The notes under the pieces were generated by a model. It had not been told where the DNA came from. It did no database searches and saw nothing but the letters and a program-made list of their open reading frames with translations. Positions 43,173-52,036 of a stretch of DNA of 64,000 bases are shown here, piece after piece. Made by a program: the position numbers and the translations under genes. This stretch comes from Flavobacteriales bacterium (GTDB taxonomy: Bacteria; Bacteroidota; Bacteroidia; Flavobacteriales; Weeksellaceae), in contig JACJZS010000002.1 in assembly GCA_020635515.1 (NCBI GenBank), positions 1,226,001-1,290,000 on the forward strand. Direction: 5' to 3'. The first letter of the stretch is position 1. Every line of letters starts with the position of its first letter.

Positions 43173-43742
43173 TTAGCGATAATTATTAGTATAATAGTCA
43201 ATGAAATCCTTTTTTCGGAATATTTTTTTTCTTCTTTCCAAGGAATCAATGTTTTTAATTACTTTTTGAAAATCTTCATTAAGGTTAAAATAAAAGTCAC
43301 TTATGAAAAGAGTACTATCTGCCTCAATTTTTCCAAAATAGTTTTTATTGTCTATGTTCATGCTTTCAGAAAGCATCAAAGAATCTTTATTTTCTACATG
43401 TCCGTAATATTGAGTAAAGATGTAGTACTTGTTAAAAGTAGGATTTATAACTCCTCGTTTTGTTTCTACATTAAAAAATGTATCTCTAATGATTTTATTT
43501 TTATCATCATAAATTTTAATACTATTTCGTCCTTTATTTAAATCAACCTTTTTTTGTTCATAAGGTTGTAAATGGTACTTTACATCATTGAGTTCTACTA
43601 CTGTTGGTTTGCTGGTAGGATTGTCTAGTAAATAAAACTCATCTTTTTGCAAAAAAACAAAATAAACTGCCATAGAGCCAACTGATAAAATAACCGCTAT
43701 TAGAAAACCTAATAGCGAAGGACTTATTTTTTTATGCTTCAT
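43173..43742 (-). CDS. Hypothetical membrane-anchored protein
   Basis: 189 residues with a short basic N terminus (MKHKKISPS), one transmembrane segment (about 10-31, LLGFLIAVILSVGSMAVYFVF), then a soluble domain. The soluble part reads VELNDVKYHLQPYEQKKVDL, INPTFNKYYIFTQYYGHVEN and a basic tail. The predicted topology is single-pass with a periplasmic domain. Its start overlaps the end of the phosphopantetheinyl transferase gene by 11 bases, so it is translationally coupled to it. I do not recognise the family. Confidence 0.7.
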   Translation of the reverse strand: MKHKKISPSLLGFLIAVILSVGSMAVYFVFLQKDEFYLLDNPTSKPTVVELNDVKYHLQPYEQKKVDLNKGRNSIKIYDDKNKIIRDTFFNVETKRGVINPTFNKYYIFTQYYGHVENKDSLMLSESMNIDNKNYFGKIEADSTLFISDFYFNLNEDFQKVIKNIDSLERRKKIFRKKDFIDYYTNNYR

Positions 43743-44364
43743 AATCCAATACGTATATTAAAAAGTAATCATTTATTCTTTTGTGGTAGGAGAAATATTT
43801 CTCGCTTAAATATTCATTGGTAACCCAACTTTTTATGGATTTTTTTGATTGAATATCAAAAGCGTCAACTTTATAGTTCTGAGTAAATGAAATTAAATTC
43901 CCAAGATGAAGTTTATATAAGCCTTCTTTTATTCCCCATATAACATGTAAATAATCCGATTCATTTTCAAATCCCCAAAAGAAATCCTCATCATCACGTA
44001 TGAATTTCCCTTTGATAGTATTAATTTTATGAGGTCTATTTTTTTCTATGTCTATGCCAATTTTAAATTTAGAAACGCCTACAGAAACCAAACCATGGGA
44101 GTGTGAAATAGAAACATGATGATCAGTACTCAAATAGGGTTTTCCACTTGGTTCGTACAAAACATCTACATCTAAATTTAATGACTTTAAACAAGCTCGA
44201 ATTCCCAAAAATTCTTTTTGTCTTTTATCGGTAAGTTTTTTTAATTTTTCGATTCTGTATGAACTTAAATTCAAATTAGTAATTAAATCCTCTTTGGATT
44301 CTTTAATATCCCAAGTAACTATTTGAGTGAATTTATCTACAACTATAGAATCAATTAAAGGCAT
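43732..44364 (-). CDS. 4'-phosphopantetheinyl transferase (Sfp-like)
   Basis: Transfers phosphopantetheine from CoA to carrier proteins. 210 residues from ATG 44364. The ACPS-superfamily metal motif FKIGIDIEKNRPHKI lies near residue 105 and WGIKEGLYKLHLG near 145, with VSISHSHGLVSVGV before them. A much longer reading frame upstream would lie antisense to ahcY and its promoter, and is rejected. It is divergent from ahcY, a frequent neighbour in flavobacteria. The substrate may be fatty-acid ACP or a secondary-metabolite carrier protein. Confidence 0.88.
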   Translation of the reverse strand: MPLIDSIVVDKFTQIVTWDIKESKEDLITNLNLSSYRIEKLKKLTDKRQKEFLGIRACLKSLNLDVDVLYEPSGKPYLSTDHHVSISHSHGLVSVGVSKFKIGIDIEKNRPHKINTIKGKFIRDDEDFFWGFENESDYLHVIWGIKEGLYKLHLGNLISFTQNYKVDAFDIQSKKSIKSWVTNEYLSEKYFSYHKRINDYFLIYVLDYEA

Positions 44365-44387
44365 TTTCAAAATTATATTTAATTTTT

Positions 44388-44395
44388 TAACTTTG
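44388..44395 (+). promoter_or_regulatory. Promoter -7 element for ahcY
   Basis: TAACTTTG matches TAnnTTTG, 12 bases before the ahcY ATG and inside the 43-base divergent gap. Confidence 0.6.
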
Positions 44396-44407
44396 CAAAA
44401 AATAATT

Positions 44408-45721
44408 ATGCAAACAGATATAGAATATATTCCATACAAAGTAAAAGATATTTCTCTTGCTGAATTTGGACGAAAAGAAATAGAATTAGCAGAAGCAGAA
44501 ATGCCAGGACTTATGGCGTTGAGAGAAGAATTTGGTAAATCAAAACCTCTTTCGGGTGCTAGAATCGCAGGTTGTTTACACATGACTATTCAAACTGCTG
44601 TCCTCATAGAAACATTAATAGAATTAGGTGCAGAAGTAACTTGGAGTTCTTGTAATATTTATTCTACACAAGATCATGCAGCAGCAGCAATAGCGGAAAA
44701 AGGAATTCAAGTATATGCTTGGAAAGGAATGAACGAAGAAGAGTTTGATTGGTGTATAGAGCAAACACTGTATTTCGGAAAAGAAAGAAAACCATTAAAC
44801 ATGATTCTAGATGATGGTGGCGATTTAACGAATATGGTTTTTGATAGATTTCCAGAATTAGCAAAAGACATTAAAGGTTTATCAGAAGAAACTACTACGG
44901 GAGTTCATAGACTTTACGAAAGAATGGTAAATGGAACTTTACTGGTTCCTGCTATCAATGTTAACGACTCAGTTACAAAATCAAAATTTGACAATAAATA
45001 CGGTTGTAAAGAATCTGCAGTTGATGCAATTCGTAGAGCAACTGATGTGATGATTGCTGGGAAAGTAGCTGTGGTAGGTGGTTATGGAGATGTAGGAAAA
45101 GGAACTGCAGCGTCATTAAGAGGTGCTGGTGCAAGAGTTATTGTTACCGAAATCGACCCGATATGTGCTTTGCAGGCAGCTATGGACGGATACGAAGTTA
45201 AAAAAATGGACGATGCTGTGAAGGAAGCAAATATCATCGTTACAGCCACAGGAAATAAAAACATCTTAGTAGATAGACATTTTAAATCTATGAAAGACAA
45301 AACCATAATAGGAAACATTGGACATTTCGATAATGAAATTGACATGGCTTGGCTTAATAGTAATTACGGTTCTACAAGAGATGAAATAAAACCACAGGTA
45401 GACAAATATACCATAGACGGAAAAGACGTAATTATACTTTCACAAGGAAGATTAATGAATTTAGGAAATGCAACGGGACATCCTTCTTTTGTAATGTCTA
45501 ATTCGTTTACCAATCAAACATTGGCACAAATAGAACTTTGGAATAATTCTGATAAGTACGAAAAAGCAGTATATACACTCCCTAAGAATCTAGACGAAAA
45601 AGTAGCTCGACTTCACTTAGAAAAGATTGGTGTAGAGCTTGATGTATTATCAAAAGAGCAAGCAGAATACATTGGTGTAAGCGTAGACGGACCTTACAAG
45701 CAAGAGTTTTATAGATACTAA
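44408..45721 (+). CDS. ahcY: Adenosylhomocysteinase
   Basis: Hydrolyses S-adenosylhomocysteine to adenosine and homocysteine, relieving product inhibition of methyltransferases. 437 residues from ATG 44408. Visible motifs are KPLSGARIAGCLHMTIQTAV, CNIYSTQDHAAAAIA, the NAD-binding VAVVGGYGDVGKGTAASLRG near residue 220, IIGNIGHFDNEIDM near 300 and the terminal GPYKQEFYRY. A frame extending upstream to 44327 is rejected because it crosses the promoter. A strong terminator follows. Confidence 0.98.
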   Translation: MQTDIEYIPYKVKDISLAEFGRKEIELAEAEMPGLMALREEFGKSKPLSGARIAGCLHMTIQTAVLIETLIELGAEVTWSSCNIYSTQDHAAAAIAEKGIQVYAWKGMNEEEFDWCIEQTLYFGKERKPLNMILDDGGDLTNMVFDRFPELAKDIKGLSEETTTGVHRLYERMVNGTLLVPAINVNDSVTKSKFDNKYGCKESAVDAIRRATDVMIAGKVAVVGGYGDVGKGTAASLRGAGARVIVTEIDPICALQAAMDGYEVKKMDDAVKEANIIVTATGNKNILVDRHFKSMKDKTIIGNIGHFDNEIDMAWLNSNYGSTRDEIKPQVDKYTIDGKDVIILSQGRLMNLGNATGHPSFVMSNSFTNQTLAQIELWNNSDKYEKAVYTLPKNLDEKVARLHLEKIGVELDVLSKEQAEYIGVSVDGPYKQEFYRY

Positions 45722-45744
45722 AATTAATCAAAAAATAAGAATAG

Positions 45745-45771
45745 CTCGGACTCATTAGTTCGAGTTTTTTT
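45745..45771 (+). terminator. Rho-independent terminator after ahcY
   Basis: CTCGGAC (45745-45751) pairs with GTTCGAG (45758-45764), with one G-T pair, around a 6-base loop and followed by seven T. Confidence 0.88.
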
Positions 45772-45817
45772 GTACCTTTACTTGAAATTAAAACCAAAGA
45801 TTAAAAGAACTGCCTAT

Positions 45818-46855
45818 ATGGATAATTTAGAAAAGAGTTGCATAGTAATAAAGCTTGGAACCGCCACACTTACAGATAAAAACGGAAACTTAAGTGCAGA
45901 AAGAATTGAAAGTTTCTCTAATCAAATAAATACCCTGCTAGAAAAACACAGAATTGTTTTAGTTTCTTCTGGTGCCGTTGGTATTGGAAAAGGAGCAATG
46001 AAAGAGTATTCCGGCAATATAATAGATAAAAAAACAGCTGCTGCAATTGGGAACCCACATTTAATTCAAACGTATTCTCAATTTTTTAATAAGTTTGGAA
46101 TTCATGTTGCTCAGTTTTTAGTTGAACGTAAGCATTTTAGTAATAGACATGAATTTTTACAACTTAGAGAAACCATCTATAATATATGGAAAAATGAAAT
46201 CATTCCTATTGTAAATGAAAACGATGTAGTGAGTGATAAAACCCTTCAATTCTCCGATAATGATGAGCTTGCAACTCTTTTCGCTATTTCTTTCAACGCA
46301 AAAAAACTACTTATCGGGTCTTCTGTAGACGGACTTTTAGATAGAGAAAACGAAACCATTCCTGTGGTTAAAAAAATTGATAATAAAACATTACAGTATG
46401 TTCGCCCTGAAAAATCATCTTCGGGAACAGGTGGAATGGAATCCAAACTGACATTCACAAGGTTAGCTTGTTCTCTAGGAGTTGAAACCGTTATCTTTGA
46501 TGCAGGACAAGAAAATAGCATCATAAAAGCAATGAATAATGAATTGGGAACTACTTTCTTGCCGAAAATCAAGAATTTAAGAGCTTCCCAAAAATGGATT
46601 GGAGCAGGAGGTCTTAAAATTGGGAAAATTAAAATTGATAAAGGTGCAACAAAAGCATTAAAAAATAGAAAAAGTTTGTTAGCTGTTGGCGTTAAAAAAA
46701 TAATGGAAGATTTTTTAAAAGGAGAAGTAATTGAAATCTTTAATAACGACAACAATTTAATTGCGTATGCAAAAGCAAAAATAAATTCTAATGAAGTAAA
46801 TATTTTTCAGAAAGGATTGGAAGTTGCTCATGCGGATAATATTGTTATAGTATAG
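45818..46855 (+). CDS. proB: Glutamate 5-kinase
   Basis: First step of proline synthesis: phosphorylates glutamate. 345 residues: an amino-acid-kinase domain (about 1-250) with CIVIKLGTATLTD, LVSSGAVGIGKGAM, IIPIVNENDVV and GTGGMESKLTFTRLA, then a C-terminal PUA domain (about 265-345). ATG 45818 was chosen as the first residue of the family N terminus. A TACCTTTA box at 45773 is a possible weak -7 element. proA is not adjacent; rnhA overlaps the stop codon. Confidence 0.95.
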   Translation: MDNLEKSCIVIKLGTATLTDKNGNLSAERIESFSNQINTLLEKHRIVLVSSGAVGIGKGAMKEYSGNIIDKKTAAAIGNPHLIQTYSQFFNKFGIHVAQFLVERKHFSNRHEFLQLRETIYNIWKNEIIPIVNENDVVSDKTLQFSDNDELATLFAISFNAKKLLIGSSVDGLLDRENETIPVVKKIDNKTLQYVRPEKSSSGTGGMESKLTFTRLACSLGVETVIFDAGQENSIIKAMNNELGTTFLPKIKNLRASQKWIGAGGLKIGKIKIDKGATKALKNRKSLLAVGVKKIMEDFLKGEVIEIFNNDNNLIAYAKAKINSNEVNIFQKGLEVAHADNIVIV

Positions 46856-47331
46856 TGGCAAAAGAAATAATTATCTATACCGATGGAGCTTCTAAAGGAA
46901 ATCCTGGCAAAGGCGGATATGGAATAGTGATGACTCTTGCAGGAACTTCGTATCAAAAAGAGTTTTTTCAAGGATTTCGACTAACTACCAATAACCGAAT
47001 GGAACTGTTAGCGGTAATCGAAGCTCTTCTAAAAATAAAGGACAAAAATTGTATAGTCAATATTTATTCGGATTCTAAATATGTGGTAGACGCTATAAAC
47101 AAAGGTTGGATTAATAATTGGAAGAAAAAAAATTACAAAGATGTAAAAAATCCTGATTTATGGAAGCAATTAATTGCTATGCTTGCTGAATACAAAGTTT
47201 CTTTTTTTTGGGTTCGTGGTCACAATGGAAATCCACTGAACGAAAAAGCTGATAAACTTGCCGTACAAGGTGCAGAAAGTTCTGAGTTAAAAGCAGATTT
47301 ATATTACGAACAAGCAATTTACAATCAATAG
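46855..47331 (+). CDS. rnhA: Ribonuclease HI
   Basis: Degrades the RNA strand of RNA-DNA hybrids. 158 residues with the four catalytic acids: Asp in IIIYTDGASKGNPGKGGYG, Glu in TTNNRMELLAVIEAL, Asp in NIYSDSKYVVDAI and Asp in NPLNEKADKLAVQG. It starts at GTG 46855, sharing one base with the proB stop (TAGTG), which implies translational coupling. It ends 2 bases from a convergent transporter gene. Confidence 0.96.
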   Translation: MAKEIIIYTDGASKGNPGKGGYGIVMTLAGTSYQKEFFQGFRLTTNNRMELLAVIEALLKIKDKNCIVNIYSDSKYVVDAINKGWINNWKKKNYKDVKNPDLWKQLIAMLAEYKVSFFWVRGHNGNPLNEKADKLAVQGAESSELKADLYYEQAIYNQ

Positions 47332-47333
47332 TA

Positions 47334-48617
47334 CTACTTTTTTACTATCGGTCTTAATTTTAGTAGAAAGAATAAACTAACCACAAAGAAAATCCCCATA
47401 GAAAGTATAGACATTCTCATACTTCCTGTTAAATCTATAATGTAACCATATACAAACATTCCAATAACAATTGCTAACTTTTCAAAGATATCATAGAAAC
47501 TAAAAAACGTGGTAGTATCATCAGTTTTGGGAAGCATTTTACTATACGTAGAGCGTGAAAGAGATTGAATTCCTCCCATTACCAAACCAACCAATCCCGC
47601 CACCATATAGAAATGGTATTCCACATTCGGATTATTTTTATCCAACAAATAACCTCCTATACATGCTACTATCCAAAAAAATATTCCAACAATAAGTATC
47701 TTTTTATTTCCATATTTAGTCGAAAATTTTGAAAATAGATACGCTCCTAATATTGCCTCAATTTGTAATAACAAAATAGTTGCAATCAACTTCTCTTGTT
47801 CTAAATTGATTTCGCTAGAACCAAACAATGTTGCCATTAAAAAAATCGTTTGCATTCCTACTGAATAAAAGAAAAATGCCAAAAGAAATCCTTTTAAATT
47901 TATGTCTGAAAATAATTGTTTTTGAACCAATACCAATTCTCGAAAGCTTGCAAAAATAAAATTCTTTACTTTTTTGTTTTTTCTCTTCCCTTTTGGTAAA
48001 TAATAAAAAGTATACTGAGCAAACCCAAACCACCAAACTCCTGTAATCAAAAAACACAAATTTGCACTTTGTTTATAAACCAACATCAACACCAAGCAGA
48101 TAATTAACAAAATAACCGAACCAACATAACCAAAAATAAACCCACGTGCAGACAATGCGTCTTGTTTTTCTTTTGATGCAATTTCAGGTAAATACGAATT
48201 ATAAAAAACCAAACTTCCCCAAAATCCCAACGATGCTAAAATACTCAATCCTAATCCGTAATAAATTTGACTAAAATCAGTAAAAAAGTACAATCCCATA
48301 CACGAGAACGAACCAAGTACACAGAAAAACACCAAAAACTGCTTTTTTAAACCCAAGGTATCTGCTATGGAAGAAAGAACTGGCGACAATAAAACTACTA
48401 GAACAAACGACACCGCAAGCGAATACGAATATACGGCATCAGCTTCTAACTGCATACCTAGAAACATTATCTTTTTGCGAACATCACTTCCTTTTTCCGA
48501 AGTAATCACACTATAAAATATCGGAAAAATAGTAGAGGTAATTACCAGCGAATAAACCGAATTTGCCCAATCATAAAATGACCAAGCTCTTGTAATTTTT
48601 GGATTATCTAATTTCAT
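47334..48617 (-). CDS. MFS transporter, UMF1/Atg22-like
   Basis: 427 residues with about 12 membrane helices. The N-terminal signature ITRAWSFYDWANSVYSLVI with FPIFYSVIT, and the central cytoplasmic loop YYLPKGKRKNKKVKNFIFA, fit the UMF1/vacuole-effluxer Atg22-like group. The C-terminal half includes GLVMGGIQSLSRSTYSKMLP. Such proteins are thought to export amino acids; the substrate is unknown. ATG 48617 is the family start. An extension further upstream runs into the repeat region and is rejected. Confidence 0.9.
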   Translation of the reverse strand: MKLDNPKITRAWSFYDWANSVYSLVITSTIFPIFYSVITSEKGSDVRKKIMFLGMQLEADAVYSYSLAVSFVLVVLLSPVLSSIADTLGLKKQFLVFFCVLGSFSCMGLYFFTDFSQIYYGLGLSILASLGFWGSLVFYNSYLPEIASKEKQDALSARGFIFGYVGSVILLIICLVLMLVYKQSANLCFLITGVWWFGFAQYTFYYLPKGKRKNKKVKNFIFASFRELVLVQKQLFSDINLKGFLLAFFFYSVGMQTIFLMATLFGSSEINLEQEKLIATILLLQIEAILGAYLFSKFSTKYGNKKILIVGIFFWIVACIGGYLLDKNNPNVEYHFYMVAGLVGLVMGGIQSLSRSTYSKMLPKTDDTTTFFSFYDIFEKLAIVIGMFVYGYIIDLTGSMRMSILSMGIFFVVSLFFLLKLRPIVKK

Positions 48618-48619
48618 AG

Positions 48620-48818
48620 ATGTTTTTTTTGAATTATGGCGAGTACAAAAAAACGAATTTTTATTGAATTTTATATCTTTTGCGTTTTTTTGCACCGTGC
48701 TATCCGTTTCAATCTTTTTTGTTATGCTCCGTTTCACTTCGCAACAAAAAAGGATTTCCTCTGCTATCACTCTCGCAACAGTACTTTGTCACACAGCTTG
48801 CCGAAGTGTAAACCAATT
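48620..48818. other. Intergenic sequence with degenerate repeat fragments
   Basis: This stretch before the tandem array has no credible gene. It contains an imperfect hairpin of T-rich and A-rich arms (about 48711-48755) around CTCCGTTTCACTTCGC, a motif shared with the nearby REP-like units, and a lone ACTTTGTC at 48783 that resembles a repeat-unit start. Confidence 0.5.
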
Positions 48819-49113
48819 ATTTTTATCACTCTGAGAGAAGTAAAGCGAAGTCGAAGTGCATACAAATAAGTTTAATAATGCTTCGACAAGCTCAGCATGA
48901 CAACCTTACTTTGTCATACTGAGCAAAGTAAAGCGAAGTCGAAGTGCAATACAAAGAAGTTTAACAATGCTCAGACAAGCTCAGCATGACAACGGTACTT
49001 TGTCATACTGAGCGAAGTGAAACGGAGTCGAAGTGCAATACAAAGAAGTTTAACAATGCTCAGACAAGCTCAGCATGACAACAGTACTTTGTCATACTGA
49101 GCAAAGTCGAACT
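48819..49113. repeat. Tandem array of 89-bp REP-like units
   Basis: Two almost identical 89-bp units lie at 48908-48996 and 48997-49085. A diverged unit precedes them (48819-48907) and a truncated one follows (from 49086). Each unit carries an inverted pair, GTCATACTGAGC near its start and GCTCAGCATGAC near its end (for example 48913-48924 and 48979-48990), so each can fold on itself. The units contain CGAAGTCGAAGTGCAA and the core TTCGACAAGCTCAG or variants of it. Most units are not protein-coding in any frame. Confidence 0.9.
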
Positions 49114-49183
49114 GCAAAAAGTGGGGAACGAGGAAAGGAAAAAAATCATAACTTATAATCTATAATTCATAATTTAAAATAAC

Positions 49184-49191
49184 TATCTTTG
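49184..49191 (+). promoter_or_regulatory. Promoter -7 element for LRR/T9SS gene
   Basis: TATCTTTG matches TAnnTTTG, 17 bases before the start codon at 49209. Confidence 0.6.
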
Positions 49192-49208
49192 CACCAAAAT
49201 TCATTCTC

Positions 49209-51647
49209 ATGAGAAAACTGCTACTTGCTATTACGTTTTTGTTTGCTTCTTTTTACGCTGTAAATGCACAGGATGTAACCTTTGAAGACTACAACTTAAA
49301 ATATATGTTACTCTACGAAAACTGTGTAAACAAATACTCTCACTCAAATGAGACCACTTTTACAAATGCAGATACCAACAACAATAGAATACTAGAGCAA
49401 AGCGAATTGGATGATATTAGGCATTTTAAGCAAGCTGATGAAGAAATTTATGAACAAAATTTCCTTATAAGTACATCTGGTTCATATGAATATGATGAAT
49501 TTATTATAAATTTCCCCTCATTTGATAGAAGTAGAATATATACTAGAGATGAGATTCAAAATTTATTATATCAAAAAGAAATTACATTGACAAAAAAAAA
49601 CTTACATGTTATAAAATCTTTGAACGATTTTAACAAGTTCACTTATATTAAGAGTATCAAATTAAGTAGTATCAATTGTTCATTAACAGAACTAAAAAAT
49701 TTAAATGAATTAGAATCTTTTCAAGTTCCTTTTAATACTTTCTTTTTTTATTTAAATCTTTACAATTCAACTACTTTAAATGATTACTATCCTGTTTACG
49801 AACTTTATTATTCTATAGATAAACACATAGAAGACTTAACTTTTAATAATTGTCCAAAATTAAAAATACTAGAAGTTCCTAACTTAGGACTTAAAAATAT
49901 TAATCTAACTAATAATACTAGTTTATCTTACCTAGATTGCTCATCTAATTCCCTAACATCTCTTGATATATCTAACTATCTTAATTTGGAAAAAATTAAT
50001 TGTTCTAATAATTCATTAAGTCACTTAGACATATCAAATAATTTAGATTTAAGAGAGTTGATGTGTACTAAAAATAGCATTAATAGTTTAAATATTTCTT
50101 ATAATGCTAAATTAAATACTTTGTATTGTAGGGACAATCAATTAATCTATTTAAACCTAAAAAATGGTTCTAAATTTTACTATTCTTGGAAATTAGATTT
50201 TAAGGAAAATCCTAACCTCAAATACATCTGTGTAGATAAAGAAGAATTAGAACAAATTACTCAATATTGTCAAAATAATAACATCAACGCAGAAGTAAAC
50301 ACCTACTGTTCTTTTGAACCTGCAGGAGAAAAAAATAGCATCACAGGAAAAATAGCAATCAACTGCGAAGCAGAACAAGGACATTCTATAAAACTTAAAA
50401 AAGAAGACGGAACCAATACAGGATATTTATTTTCTGATGTTAATGGAAATTATGAAACTTATGGGAAAACAGGAACCTACACGCTCACTCCAATCTTTGA
50501 ACATCTGTACTATACCATTTCTCCAACATATAAAGAAATTACCTTTACCGATTTAAACAACACCCAAATCGTAGATTTTTGTATACAACCCATTGCAAAC
50601 AAAAACGATTTGGAGGTAAAAATAATTCCAGTTCGTGGAGCAAGACCTGGTTTTGATGCAGAATACAAAATCGTTTACAAAAACAAAGGAACAACTACGT
50701 TGAGCGGAAACCTAGAATTCCACTTTAACGACAACTTATCTGATTATATACCTAATCCTGCTGTAACTCCCTTCCAAGAAAATGGAAAACTTACTTTTGA
50801 TTACACCGATTTAAAACCATTCGAAAGCAGAACTATTTTAGTTACTCTAAATATCAATCCACCAACTGAAACCATAGAAATACCTGTAAACGGAGGCGAT
50901 ATTTTAACGTACAATGCAGTCATCAATCCAACTACCAACGACGAAACTGCACAAGACAATGAATTTACTTTAACGCAAACCGTTGTAAACTCTTTCGATC
51001 CTAATGATAAAACCTGTCTGCAAGGAAATAAAATTTCACCAACTCTTATTGGAGAATATGTAGATTACCTTATTCGCTTTGAAAATACAGGTTCAGCAGA
51101 AGCAATCAACATTATAGTAAAAGACCTCATAGATACTTCTATGTTTGATGTTAGTACGTTAATTCCAACGGATTCTTCTCACGATTACGAACTTAGAATT
51201 GATGGAAACAAAGTTGAATTCATTTTTGAAGGAATAAATCTTCCTTTTGATGATGTAAATAACGACGGATACGTTGCTTTTAAAATCAAAACCTTACCAA
51301 CCGTAACACTTGGAGACGAACTTAAAAACAAAGCAGATATTTACTTTGATTTTAACTTTCCAATCGAAACCAACGAATATGTTACCACAGTAGAAACGCT
51401 TTCAAGTGAAGAGATTCTTCGACAAGCTCAGAATGACGTTAGTTTCTTCCCAAATCCAGCAAGTGAGAAAGTGACGTTCAGCGAAGAAGTGCAAAGCGTT
51501 CAGATTTTTAACCTAAGCGGACAATTACTTCAAACCTCAATTGTAAACGGAATAGAACTTAACGTTTCCGAACTAGCAAAAGGAAATTACATCTTAAAAA
51601 TCACAACCGAAAAAGGAATCGCAATAGAGAAGTTAATCAAAGAGTAG
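49209..51647 (+). CDS. Large secreted protein with leucine-rich repeats, DUF11-like domains and T9SS sorting domain
   Basis: 812 residues. A signal peptide ends AVNAQ near residue 21. An EF-hand-like loop follows at 55-66 (DTNNNRILEQSE). A leucine-rich region lies at about 150-345 with repeats such as LSYLDCSSNSLTSLDIS and LEKINCSNNSLSHLDIS. A carboxypeptidase-like beta domain (about 375-455) is followed by DUF11-type repeats (about 470-725, SFDPNDKTCLQGNKI). The C-terminal T9SS type A domain (about 740-812) has VSFFPNPASEKV and ends LAKGNYILKITTEKGIAIEKL. It is predicted surface-exposed and possibly adhesive. The linker before the sorting domain is encoded by a dispersed repeat. Confidence 0.9.
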   Translation: MRKLLLAITFLFASFYAVNAQDVTFEDYNLKYMLLYENCVNKYSHSNETTFTNADTNNNRILEQSELDDIRHFKQADEEIYEQNFLISTSGSYEYDEFIINFPSFDRSRIYTRDEIQNLLYQKEITLTKKNLHVIKSLNDFNKFTYIKSIKLSSINCSLTELKNLNELESFQVPFNTFFFYLNLYNSTTLNDYYPVYELYYSIDKHIEDLTFNNCPKLKILEVPNLGLKNINLTNNTSLSYLDCSSNSLTSLDISNYLNLEKINCSNNSLSHLDISNNLDLRELMCTKNSINSLNISYNAKLNTLYCRDNQLIYLNLKNGSKFYYSWKLDFKENPNLKYICVDKEELEQITQYCQNNNINAEVNTYCSFEPAGEKNSITGKIAINCEAEQGHSIKLKKEDGTNTGYLFSDVNGNYETYGKTGTYTLTPIFEHLYYTISPTYKEITFTDLNNTQIVDFCIQPIANKNDLEVKIIPVRGARPGFDAEYKIVYKNKGTTTLSGNLEFHFNDNLSDYIPNPAVTPFQENGKLTFDYTDLKPFESRTILVTLNINPPTETIEIPVNGGDILTYNAVINPTTNDETAQDNEFTLTQTVVNSFDPNDKTCLQGNKISPTLIGEYVDYLIRFENTGSAEAINIIVKDLIDTSMFDVSTLIPTDSSHDYELRIDGNKVEFIFEGINLPFDDVNNDGYVAFKIKTLPTVTLGDELKNKADIYFDFNFPIETNEYVTTVETLSSEEILRQAQNDVSFFPNPASEKVTFSEEVQSVQIFNLSGQLLQTSIVNGIELNVSELAKGNYILKITTEKGIAIEKLIKE
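51413..51437 (+). repeat. In-frame copy of dispersed REP-like element inside coding sequence
   Basis: These 25 bases equal the reverse complement of 25258-25282 exactly. They encode ILRQAQND in the linker just before the T9SS sorting domain of the LRR protein. Confidence 0.85.
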
Positions 51648-52036
51648 AGAGATTTGAGAGCAAAGAAGAAAGAAGTTAGATAAAAGATGAAAGATAAGAA
51701 ACTTCGACTTCGTTTCACTTCGCTCAGTTTGACACAACAGCTTTGTCAAACTGAGCGAAGTGCAAACCTCCTCTCCTTTGGAGAGGATTGAGGAGAGGAA
51801 TAATTCATACTTATAATTTAAAATACTATCCAGCTTTCCGAAGAGTAAATAGCCACAGAGTAGCTCCGCAAAGTTTATTCGTTTTTTATTAAGGAACTCA
51901 TGATGTACTAACACAGTTGTGAATCATATTATAAGCATCCCTATGTATATACCAATATTATCCCCTACGATTGCAAATATAGTTAAACCACTTTTATTAT
52001 GATGGTATTCATTTGTTAAACGAGAGACTTATATTT
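51648..52036. other. Intergenic region after LRR gene
   Basis: 389 bases between convergent genes. It holds a perfect hairpin (51716-51762) and a purine-rich stretch before it. The remainder (about 51770-52036) shows only AT-rich sequence with no gene, repeat or regulatory element that I can support. Confidence 0.6.
51716..51762. repeat. REP-like 19-bp perfect palindrome
   Basis: The left arm 51716-51734 (CACTTCGCTCAGTTTGACA) is perfectly complementary to the right arm 51744-51762, with a 9-base loop. CTTCGCTCAG resembles the repeat family in the 48.8-49.1 kb array. Confidence 0.85.

Noticed and set aside
44365..44583. N-terminal extension of the phosphopantetheinyl transferase gene
   Set aside because: The extension is antisense to the beginning of ahcY and its promoter and has no family resemblance; ATG 44364 gives a normal-length enzyme.
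46246..46755. 169-codon open frame on the minus strand inside proB
   Set aside because: It is fully antisense to a well-conserved enzyme gene, is rich in unlikely residues and has no promoter.
48636..48869. Small open frame across the repeat region
   Set aside because: It is made of repeat sequence, has no credible protein pattern and no promoter of its own.
48819..49113. CRISPR array
   Set aside because: The 89-bp units are contiguous and contain no spacers between short repeats; no cas gene is present.
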